Assembly: GCA_937930135.1 (NCBI GenBank)
Contig: CALGVO010000083.1
Span: 1 to 5,620 of the forward strand
Source of the DNA: an uncultured Synechococcus sp.
GTDB taxonomy: Bacteria; Cyanobacteriota; Cyanobacteriia; PCC-6307; Cyanobiaceae
Length of the DNA stretch: 5,620 nucleotides
Reading direction: 5' to 3'
Below the pieces are notes generated by a model that saw only the letters and a program-made list of their open reading frames with translations, did not search any database and was not told the DNA's origin. Both the position numbers and the translations under genes were made by a program. Of the stretch, positions 1 to 5,620 are shown piece after piece (position 1 is the first letter of the stretch; each line of letters begins with the position of its first letter).

Positions 1-14
1 CGCTGATCAGCCTT

Positions 15-20
15 GGAGGG
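15..20 (+). promoter_or_regulatory. Possible Shine-Dalgarno-like GGAGGG upstream of glk
   Basis: The purine run GGAGGG matches the anti-Shine-Dalgarno core, but it lies about 19 bases before the ATG at 40, much farther than the usual 5-10. It is better placed for no visible ATG. The frame of glk is open back to a TTG at 13, which overlaps this motif and so cannot use it. The motif may be chance or may belong to the leader. The rest of bases 1-39 holds an 8-bp palindrome (CTGATCAG, 3-10) and possibly the end of an upstream gene, which cannot be identified from so little sequence. Confidence 0.2.
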
Positions 21-39
21 AACGGATCCAACCGGACCC

Positions 40-1074
40 ATGGCACCCACGACCTTCCTGGCCGGTGATCTAGGGGGAACCAAAACCTTGCTGTCCCTCT
101 TCAGCACGGTGGAGGGCCAGCTCCAGGCCTTGCATGGACATCGCTACGCCTCGGCGGAATGGTCCTCACTGGACGCGATGCTGGTGCACTTCCTGGAGCA
201 GATACCAGCGGATCTGGCCCGACCGGCCACCAGCTGCATCGCCGTGGCCGGCCCTGTGCAACAGGGTCAGGCCCAGCTCACCAACCTGCCCTGGCTGGTG
301 CAGGAAACCTCACTCTGCGCCGCCACCGGCCTGGAGCGACTGGAGCTGGTGAACGATTTCGCCGTGCTCATCCACGGGCTGCCCCACTTCAGTGACAACC
401 AGCAGGTGGTGCTCCAGGAAGGGCAGGCCAGCCCTGGTCCGGTGGCGATTCTCGGGGCGGGCACCGGCCTGGGCATGGCCCGCGGGTTACCCGGCCCGGG
501 GGGTTGGATCGCCCTGCCGAGCGAGGGCGGCCACCGGGAGTTCGCTCCCCGCACCGAGGCGGAGTGGGAGCTCAGCCGTTGGCTGATGGCCGACCTGGAG
601 CTGGATCGACTCTCGGTGGAGCGGATCGTGAGCGGCACCGGCCTCGGCCATGTGATGCACTGGCTCCTGCAACGCCAGGGCAACGAGGACCATCCCCTTC
701 AGGCCCAGGCCCGAGCCTGGCGAACGATCGGGGCCGATCAGCCAGGCCATGAGGACCTTCCCGCCCACACGGGCCGGGCCGCAGCCGCAGGGGATCCGCT
801 GGCCCAGGACGCGCTGACGCTCTGGTTGGGGGCCTACGGCTCCGCGGCCGGGGATCTGGCGTTGCAGGAGCTCTGCCTCGGCGGGCTCTGGGTGGGGGGT
901 GGCACCGCTGAGAAAAACCAGGCAGCGCTCCGCTCCGAGAGCTTCCTGGAGCCGCTGCGCCGCAAGGGACGCTTCCGTCCGTTCCTGGAAAGCCTGCCGA
1001 TCCGGGCGGTGATCGATCCGAATGCCGGTCTGTTCAGTGCCGCCTGCCGTGCCCGGGATCTGCATGGGTCCTGA
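40..1074 (+). CDS. glk: Glucokinase (ATP:D-glucose 6-phosphotransferase), bacterial Glk family
   Basis: This cytosolic enzyme phosphorylates glucose to glucose 6-phosphate with ATP (EC 2.7.1.2). In cyanobacteria it handles glucose taken up or released from glycogen and sucrose. Counting from the ATG at 40 the protein has 344 residues, a little longer than E. coli Glk (about 320). The N-terminal phosphate-binding motif DLGGTKT is at residues 10-16. The NDF motif at 105-107 supplies the expected catalytic base D106. GAGTGLG is at 139-145, EGGH at 162-165 and the ERIVSG glutamate at E194. These match the glucose ligands N99, D100, E157, H160 and E187 known in E. coli Glk. A glycine-rich stretch near residues 285-293 fits the C-terminal nucleotide-binding part. 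ATG 40 is preferred over the in-frame TTG at 13 because family members begin just before the DLGGTK strand. A TGA at 4-6 closes the frame upstream. The set of motifs separates it from ROK-type sugar kinases. thrB starts 38 bases downstream on the same strand. Confidence 0.93.
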   Translation: MAPTTFLAGDLGGTKTLLSLFSTVEGQLQALHGHRYASAEWSSLDAMLVHFLEQIPADLARPATSCIAVAGPVQQGQAQLTNLPWLVQETSLCAATGLERLELVNDFAVLIHGLPHFSDNQQVVLQEGQASPGPVAILGAGTGLGMARGLPGPGGWIALPSEGGHREFAPRTEAEWELSRWLMADLELDRLSVERIVSGTGLGHVMHWLLQRQGNEDHPLQAQARAWRTIGADQPGHEDLPAHTGRAAAAGDPLAQDALTLWLGAYGSAAGDLALQELCLGGLWVGGGTAEKNQAALRSESFLEPLRRKGRFRPFLESLPIRAVIDPNAGLFSAACRARDLHGS

Positions 1075-1100
1075 CGCCCGGGTGAGACACTGGCCCAAAT

Positions 1101-1104
1101 AGGA
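1101..1104 (+). promoter_or_regulatory. Probable ribosome binding site of thrB
   Basis: AGGA ends 8 bases before the ATG at 1113, and a second purine stretch (CAGGG) directly abuts that ATG. The spacing is normal and supports this start codon. It is the only gene start in the window with a well-placed Shine-Dalgarno-like element. Confidence 0.45.
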
Positions 1105-1112
1105 CAGCAGGG

Positions 1113-2060
1113 ATGGTGCAGCCGCGCATCGGCCAAACGGTGGTGGTGGACGTGCCTGCCACAACGGCCAACATCGGCCCGGGGTTTGATTGTCTCGGTG
1201 CCGCCCTCGATCTGAATAACCGCTTCAGCATGCGCCGGATCGAAGGCAACGGCGAGCGCTTTGAACTGATCATCGAAGGCCAGGAGGGCAGTCACCTGCG
1301 CGGCGGCCCGGAAAACCTCGTGTATCGCGCCGCCCAGCGCGTCTGGAAAGCAGCCGGCGAGGAGCCGGTGGCCCTGGAGGCGAGGGTGCGTTTGGCCGTG
1401 CCACCCGCGCGGGGCCTGGGGAGCAGCGCCACGGCGATCGTGGCCGGCCTGGTGGGGGCCAACGCCCTGGTGGGAGAACCCCTGAGCCGGGAGAAGCTGC
1501 TGGAACTGGCGATCGACATCGAAGGCCATCCCGACAACGTCGTGCCCTCCCTGCTCGGCGGTCTGTGCATGACCGCCAAGGCGGCCTCGCAGCGCTGGCG
1601 CGTCGTGCGTTGCGAATGGCTGCCGAGCGTGAAGGCGGTGGTGGCGATCCCCGCGATCCGCCTCAGCACCAGCGAAGCGCGGCGGGCGATGCCTAAGGCG
1701 ATCCCCGTGGCCGATGCCGTGGTCAACCTCGGTGCCCTCACTCTGCTCCTCCAGGGCCTGCGCACCGGCAACGGCGACCTGATCGCCGATGGCATGCACG
1801 ACCGCCTGCATGAGCCCTATCGCTGGCGCCTGATCAAAGGGGGCCAGGCGGTGCGCGAGGCGGCGATCCAGGCGGGGGCCTGGGGTTGCGCCATCAGCGG
1901 GGCCGGCCCGAGCATTCTGGCGCTCTGCACGGAGGAGAACGGCGCCGCCATCAGCGAAGCGATGGTGCGCGCCTGGGAAGCGGAGGGGGTGGCGAGCCGT
2001 GCACCCCTGCTGAACCTGCAGACCAATGGCAGCCACTGGCAACCGAAACAGCCTGGGTAG
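1113..2060 (+). CDS. thrB: Homoserine kinase (GHMP kinase superfamily)
   Basis: This enzyme transfers phosphate from ATP to L-homoserine (EC 2.7.1.39) to give O-phospho-L-homoserine, the substrate of threonine synthase. It is cytosolic and sits at the branch between threonine and methionine synthesis. The 315-residue length is normal for the family. All three GHMP motifs are present. The N-terminal substrate motif VPATTANIGPGFDCLG is at 14-29. The ATP-binding phosphate loop PPARGLGSSA is at 97-106. The C-terminal motif GAGPS is at 263-267. EGHPDN at 137-142, followed by a glycine-rich turn, matches the conserved segment after the phosphate loop. The ANIGPGFD form of motif 1 with SGAGPS is typical of ThrB and argues against IspE, GalK or mevalonate kinase. 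The ATG at 1113 has an AGGA 8 bases upstream and places motif 1 at its usual distance from the N-terminus. The TAG stop lies inside a hairpin (2051-2072). No other threonine-pathway gene is visible nearby. Confidence 0.95.
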   Translation: MVQPRIGQTVVVDVPATTANIGPGFDCLGAALDLNNRFSMRRIEGNGERFELIIEGQEGSHLRGGPENLVYRAAQRVWKAAGEEPVALEARVRLAVPPARGLGSSATAIVAGLVGANALVGEPLSREKLLELAIDIEGHPDNVVPSLLGGLCMTAKAASQRWRVVRCEWLPSVKAVVAIPAIRLSTSEARRAMPKAIPVADAVVNLGALTLLLQGLRTGNGDLIADGMHDRLHEPYRWRLIKGGQAVREAAIQAGAWGCAISGAGPSILALCTEENGAAISEAMVRAWEAEGVASRAPLLNLQTNGSHWQPKQPG

Positions 2061-2072
2061 ATGTACCCAGGC
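2051..2072 (+). other. Perfect 9-bp hairpin spanning the thrB stop codon
   Basis: GCCTGGGTA (2051-2059) pairs without mismatch with TACCCAGGC (2064-2072) around a four-base loop, GATG. The thrB stop TAG (2058-2060) lies at the top of the 5' arm and the first loop base. No U-run follows; the next bases are ACCCCCCAGG, so it does not look like a standard intrinsic terminator. CCTGGG (2052-2057) could instead pair with a second CCCAGG at 2077-2082, and GCACC (2071-2075) can pair with GGTGC (2081-2085), so alternative folds are possible. A role in mRNA end protection or in partly uncoupling thrB from ndhD is inference. Confidence 0.5.
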
Positions 2073-2116
2073 ACCCCCCAGGTGCTGATAAGTTCAATCA
2101 CAATCTTGTTGCTGCC

Positions 2117-3688
2117 ATGGACGCCAACCTGCCTCTGACGGCTGCGTCCCCGGAAGCCTTTCCCTGGTTATCCCTGATTGTGCTGCTGCCGGCAGCCACG
2201 GCCCTGGTGATGCCGTTGTTGCCAGGGGACGACGATCACCCCTCGCCCTGGCCGCGCAACCTCGCCGTCACCATGCTGGCGATCGATTTCGGGCTGATGC
2301 TCGCTGTCTTCAGCAGGCTCTACGACCCCCTCGATGGCGGGCTCCAGCTGGTGGAACGGGTCAACTGGCTGCCGGTGATCGGCCTGGAGTGGTCCCTGGG
2401 CGCCGATGGCCTGTCCATGCCCCTGGTGGTGCTGAGTGGCCTGGTCACGCTGCTGTCGGTGTGCGCCAGCTGGAAGGTGCAGCACAAATCCAATCTGTAC
2501 TTCGGCCTGCTGCTGGTGCAGGCCTCCGCTCAGGCCCTGGTGTTTCTCTCCCAGGACTTCCTGCTCTTCTTCCTCGCCTGGGAACTGGAACTGGTGCCGG
2601 TCTATCTGCTGATCGCCATCTGGGGTGGGCAGAACCGCCAGTACGCCGCCACCAAATTCATCCTCTACACCGCTCTCGCTTCGCTGCTGATCCTGATCAG
2701 CGGGTTGGCCCTGGCCCTCTCCGGCGACGGCTTCAGCCTCAATCTCACCGAACTCGCCCAGCGCTCCCCCGGCGGCAGCTTTGGCCTCCTCTGTTATCTC
2801 GGATTCCTAGTGGGTTTCGGGGTGAAATTGCCGATGTTCCCGCTGCACACCTGGTTGCCGGATGCCCATGGTGAAGCCAACGCACCGGTGTCGATGCTGC
2901 TGGCGGGCGTTCTGCTCAAGATGGGCGGCTATGCCTTGCTGCGCTTCAACGTGCAGATGCTGCCGGAAGCTCATCTCACCCTGGCCCCGGCCCTGATCAT
3001 CCTGGGCATCGTCAACATCATCTACGGCGCCCTCAACGCCTTCGCGCAAGACAACGTGAAGCGCCGCATTGCCTGCAGCTCTGTGAGCCACATGGGCTTT
3101 GTGCTCCTCGGCATCGGTGCCGTCGATGCTCTCAGCCTCAGTGGCGCCATGCTGCAGATGATCAGCCACGGCCTGATCGCCGCGGCCATGTTCTTCATCA
3201 CAGGCAGTTTCTACGAACGCACCAAAACCCTCTCCATCCCCAACATGGGAGGGCTGGCCAAGGTGCTGCCGATCACGTTCGCCTTCTTCCTGGCCAGCTG
3301 TCTGGCCTCGCTCGCCCTGCCTGGCATGAGCGGCTTCATCAGTGAAATCACGATCTTCCTTGGGGTGACCAGCCAGGAGCAATTCACCACCCTCTTCCGG
3401 GTGATCACCGTGGTGGTGGCAGCCATCGGCCTTGTTCTCACCCCGATCTACCTGCTCTCCCTCTGCCGTCGGGTCTTCTTCGGGCCGCGCATCCCCGCTC
3501 TCGCTTTCGTCGATGACATGAGCCCCAGGGAGTTGGTGATCGGCCTCACCCTGCTGGTGCCCACCCTCACCATCGGCATCTGGCCCCGGGTCGCCATGGA
3601 TGTCTACGAAGCCTCCACCGACGCCCTCGCCGAAACCCTCTCCGGCCATAGCCTGATGGCCCTGAGCTCCCTGTTACCCCTGGGCTGA
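2117..3688 (+). CDS. ndhD: NAD(P)H-quinone oxidoreductase chain 4 (NDH-1 subunit D, NuoM homologue)
   Basis: NdhD is one of the antiporter-like membrane subunits of cyanobacterial NDH-1 (complex I). It moves protons across the thylakoid membrane as electrons pass to plastoquinone in respiration and cyclic electron flow. From the ATG at 2117 it has 523 residues, a usual length, and is hydrophobic almost throughout, consistent with about 14 membrane helices. Key channel residues of E. coli NuoM have counterparts: E156 (WELELVP; NuoM E144), K237 (VKLPMFPLHTWLPDAH; K234), K268 (LLKMGGY; K265), H325 (SVSHMG; H322), H351 (MISHG; H348) and E410 (SGFISE; E407). The spacing from K237 to E410 is the same as in NuoM. 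The frame is open farther upstream into thrB, but the ATG at 2117 gives the normal N-terminus. No Shine-Dalgarno site precedes it. No ndhF or chp gene is adjacent within the window, which favours the D1/D2 (respiratory/cyclic) type over the D3/D4 CO2-uptake type; this assignment is inferred from context. The stop is 4 bases before the peptidase gene. Confidence 0.94.
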   Translation: MDANLPLTAASPEAFPWLSLIVLLPAATALVMPLLPGDDDHPSPWPRNLAVTMLAIDFGLMLAVFSRLYDPLDGGLQLVERVNWLPVIGLEWSLGADGLSMPLVVLSGLVTLLSVCASWKVQHKSNLYFGLLLVQASAQALVFLSQDFLLFFLAWELELVPVYLLIAIWGGQNRQYAATKFILYTALASLLILISGLALALSGDGFSLNLTELAQRSPGGSFGLLCYLGFLVGFGVKLPMFPLHTWLPDAHGEANAPVSMLLAGVLLKMGGYALLRFNVQMLPEAHLTLAPALIILGIVNIIYGALNAFAQDNVKRRIACSSVSHMGFVLLGIGAVDALSLSGAMLQMISHGLIAAAMFFITGSFYERTKTLSIPNMGGLAKVLPITFAFFLASCLASLALPGMSGFISEITIFLGVTSQEQFTTLFRVITVVVAAIGLVLTPIYLLSLCRRVFFGPRIPALAFVDDMSPRELVIGLTLLVPTLTIGIWPRVAMDVYEASTDALAETLSGHSLMALSSLLPLG

Positions 3689-3692
3689 CGCC

Positions 3693-5620
3693 ATGCCTGA
3701 GACCCGCGATCCGGCCCTGCTCGCGGGCCAGGGGTTCCCCGACTACGAGGCGATCACACCCGAACAGGTGCAAACGCTGATTCCCCAGTTGCTACAGCGG
3801 CTCTCCGACCAGTTCGCCGCCCTGGAGACCAGCCTCGACGCCGCCCTGGGCTCCGGTGCCCCCCTGGGCTGGGACATTGTGATGCCGCCCCTGCATCGGA
3901 TCGGTGAACAGTTGCGCTGGAGCTGGGGTGTGGTGACCCACCTCAATGCGGTCTGCAACTCCCCTGAGCTGCGCGATGCCCACGCCTCCCAGCAGGCCGA
4001 CGTGGTGAGGTTCAGCAATCGCCTCGGTCAGAGCCGCAGCCTGCATCAGGCCCTCGAGGCTCTGCAGCGGCGGCCATCCGAACCCCTCGATCACACCCAG
4101 CAACGCATCCTGGCGTCCGAATTGCTCTCGATGCAGCAGCGAGGCGTCGGCCTGCGCGGCGACAGCCAGGCCGCCTTCAACGCCGCCAGTGAGCGACTCG
4201 CCGAGCTCTCCACCCAGTTCGGCAACCACGTGCTCGACGCCACCCAGGCCTGGCATCTGGTGGTGGAGGATCCCAGCCGCATCGCCGGCCTCCCCGAGCG
4301 GGCCCGCGAAGCCCTGGCGCAGGCGGCCCGAGAGGCGGGCGATTGTCATGCGGATGGCAGCGAGGCCTCGGCAGAACGCGGCCCCTGGCGCTTGGGCCTC
4401 GACATGCCGCGTTACGTCCCCGTGCTCAGCCATGCCGACGATCGGCAGCTCCGCGAAACCCTCTACCGGGCCCATGTGAGCCGCGCCAGCAGCCGGGAGC
4501 TCGACAACACCCCCTTGATCCAAGAGATCCTGGAACTCCGCCAGCAGCAGGCCCAGCGCCTCGGCTATGCCCATTGGGCCGAACTCAGCCTTGCCGGCAA
4601 GATGGCTGAGGATGTGCCAGCCGTGGAGGCCCTGCTCGAGGAGCTGCGGGCGGCCGCCTACCCCACCGCCTGCCGTGAGCTGGAGGATCTTCAGGCCTGT
4701 GCCCGGCGCCATGGAGCCGCCGAAGCCGACGCGCTCGCCCCCTGGGATGTGAGCTACTGGGCCGAAAAGCTGCGTCAGGAACGCTTCGACCTCAACCAGG
4801 AGGCGCTGCGCCCCTGGTTCCCGCTGCCCCAGGTGCTCGAAGGCTTGTTTGCGCTCTGCGAGCGCCTGTTCGGGATCCGGATCACGGCCGCCGATGGCGA
4901 AGCACCGATCTGGCATCCCGACGTGCGTTTCTTCCGGGTGCACGAGCGGGATGGATCCTCTCTGGCCGCTTTTTATCTCGATCCCTACAGCCGACCGGGG
5001 AGCAAGCGCGGGGGGGCCTGGATGGACGAATGCCTCAACCGACAACCCGACGGCAAGGGTGGCTGGATCACGCCGGTGGCTTACCTGATCTGCAACCAGA
5101 CCCCGCCAACCGACAGCAGCCCGAGCCTGATGAGCTTCGAAGAGGTGGAGACCCTCTTCCACGAGTTCGGCCATGGCCTGCAGCACATGCTCACCACGGT
5201 GGAGCACCCCCAGGCGGCGGGCATCAACAACGTGGAATGGGATGCGGTGGAGCTGCCGAGTCAGTTCATGGAGAACTGGTGCCTGGATCGCCCCACCCTG
5301 ATGGGTATGGCCCGCCACTGGCAGACAGGTGAACCGCTTCCGGAATCCGACTTCGAGAAGCTGAAGCGATCCCGCACCTTCATGACCGGCTTCAGCACCC
5401 TGCGGCAGGTGCATTTCGCCCTCACCGATCTGCGGCTGCACAGCAGCTGGACCCCAGACCTCGGCATCAGCCCAGATGAGATGCGGCGCCAGATCGCCGC
5501 GACGACGACGGTGATCCCACCGATTGCCGAGGACCGCTTTCTTTGCGCCTTCAGCCACATCTTTGCGGGGGGCTATTCCGCCGGTTACTACTCCTACAAA
5601 TGGGCCGAGGTGCTCAGCGC
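3693..5620 (+). CDS. prlC: M3-family zinc oligopeptidase (oligopeptidase A-like), 3' end cut by the window
   Basis: This thimet-oligopeptidase-family metalloenzyme hydrolyses short peptides in the cytosol. E. coli oligopeptidase A (PrlC/OpdA) clears signal-peptide and protease fragments. The reading frame runs without a stop to the right edge: 642 complete codons plus two bases. Family members have about 680-700 residues, so some 40-60 are probably missing. The zinc site HEFGH is at 490-494, with H490 and H494 as ligands and E491 as catalytic glutamate. The third ligand is E520 in WDAVELPSQFMENW, with the same spacing from HEFGH as in E. coli OpdA. GGAWMDE (440-446) and TPVAYLICN precede the site. 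FAGGYSAGYYSY (624-635) supplies Y628 and Y635, matching the substrate-binding tyrosines Y605 and Y612 of thimet oligopeptidase. The helical N-terminal part, with no signal peptide, is typical. The ATG at 3693 follows the ndhD stop by 4 bases and has no Shine-Dalgarno site, suggesting translational coupling. A long minus-strand open frame here is a codon-bias shadow. The M3 family is certain; the exact subgroup is slightly less so. Confidence 0.93.
   Translation, partial: MPETRDPALLAGQGFPDYEAITPEQVQTLIPQLLQRLSDQFAALETSLDAALGSGAPLGWDIVMPPLHRIGEQLRWSWGVVTHLNAVCNSPELRDAHASQQADVVRFSNRLGQSRSLHQALEALQRRPSEPLDHTQQRILASELLSMQQRGVGLRGDSQAAFNAASERLAELSTQFGNHVLDATQAWHLVVEDPSRIAGLPERAREALAQAAREAGDCHADGSEASAERGPWRLGLDMPRYVPVLSHADDRQLRETLYRAHVSRASSRELDNTPLIQEILELRQQQAQRLGYAHWAELSLAGKMAEDVPAVEALLEELRAAAYPTACRELEDLQACARRHGAAEADALAPWDVSYWAEKLRQERFDLNQEALRPWFPLPQVLEGLFALCERLFGIRITAADGEAPIWHPDVRFFRVHERDGSSLAAFYLDPYSRPGSKRGGAWMDECLNRQPDGKGGWITPVAYLICNQTPPTDSSPSLMSFEEVETLFHEFGHGLQHMLTTVEHPQAAGINNVEWDAVELPSQFMENWCLDRPTLMGMARHWQTGEPLPESDFEKLKRSRTFMTGFSTLRQVHFALTDLRLHSSWTPDLGISPDEMRRQIAATTTVIPPIAEDRFLCAFSHIFAGGYSAGYYSYKWAEVLS

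Noticed and set aside
1051..1084. Two GCCCGGG copies (1051-1057 and 1076-1082) that could pair across the glk stop codon
   Set aside because: CCCGGG is self-complementary and common in GC-rich DNA. The 19-base loop and lack of a U-run do not support a terminator.
487..1164. A 225-codon minus-strand open frame over glk
   Set aside because: It is in register with glk codons and has no recognisable motif; a codon-bias shadow.
834..2042. A 402-codon open frame on the minus strand over the end of glk and thrB
   Set aside because: It is in register with thrB codons and explained by the same lack of TTA, CTA and TCA. Its translation is low-complexity and rich in His, Arg, Gln and Ala, while thrB has all three GHMP motifs.
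2076..2104. Possible promoter for ndhD with CACAAT (2099-2104) as a -10 box
   Set aside because: The match to TATAAT is only 4 of 6, and the bases 17 upstream (CCCCAG) bear no resemblance to a -35 box.
1886..2116. N-terminal extension of ndhD into thrB
   Set aside because: The frame is open upstream, but the translated part is arginine- and glycine-rich, unlike an NdhD N-terminus, and overlaps the conserved C-terminal part of thrB. The ATG at 2117 gives the usual length.
2807..3649. A 280-codon minus-strand open frame over ndhD
   Set aside because: It is in register with ndhD and its predicted protein is an extremely charged, His- and Glu-rich sequence, as expected from the complement of hydrophobic membrane codons.
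3792..5558. A 588-codon open frame on the minus strand across the peptidase gene
   Set aside because: It is exactly in register with the sense codons, so its stops would require sense TTA, CTA or TCA codons, which are rare in this GC-rich gene. The + strand frame has a complete M3 zinc site, and the minus-strand translation shows no recognisable domain.
1..5620. HIP1 palindrome GCGATCGC, frequent in many cyanobacteria
   Set aside because: Only 7-of-8 partial matches were seen (for example GCGATCGA near 1510). No complete copy was found by eye, so it gives no support for or against a particular genus.
1..5620. An undescribed defence, mobile or accessory system
   Set aside because: Every long interval is explained by a well-known core gene with intact motifs. 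No repeats, integrase, transposase or unusual composition was seen.

Overview
This window looks like ordinary core-genome DNA from a GC-rich unicellular cyanobacterium, most likely the Cyanobium or high-GC Synechococcus group. The evidence is an NdhD subunit of cyanobacterial/plastid NDH-1 type, strongly GC-ending codons, compact gene spacing and weak or absent Shine-Dalgarno sites. GC content was judged by eye, not counted, and the genus is an inference.

Four genes on the + strand fill almost the whole window. They are glk (glucokinase, 40-1074), thrB (homoserine kinase, 1113-2060), ndhD (proton-pumping subunit 4 of the NAD(P)H/ferredoxin-quinone oxidoreductase, 2117-3688) and a prlC/opdA-like M3 zinc oligopeptidase (3693 to the right edge, where it is cut off). 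The gaps between them are 38, 56 and 4 bases, so a single transcript could carry all four. No intrinsic terminator or convincing internal promoter is visible. There is no stretch above 300 bases without a gene.

The four products share no pathway. Glk feeds free glucose into central metabolism as glucose 6-phosphate. ThrB makes O-phosphohomoserine for threonine. NdhD is a membrane proton-channel subunit of thylakoid complex I, serving respiration and cyclic electron flow. PrlC-like peptidases degrade short peptides in the cytosol. The cluster therefore reads as co-directional housekeeping genes rather than a functional module. All four reading frames are intact as far as they can be seen, with their family catalytic residues present.

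The only notable non-coding structure is a perfect 9-bp hairpin that includes the thrB stop codon (2051-2072). A second, competing CCCAGG copy lies just downstream. I found no mobile element, CRISPR array, RNA gene, toxin-antitoxin pair or defence gene, and nothing that supports a previously undescribed system here.
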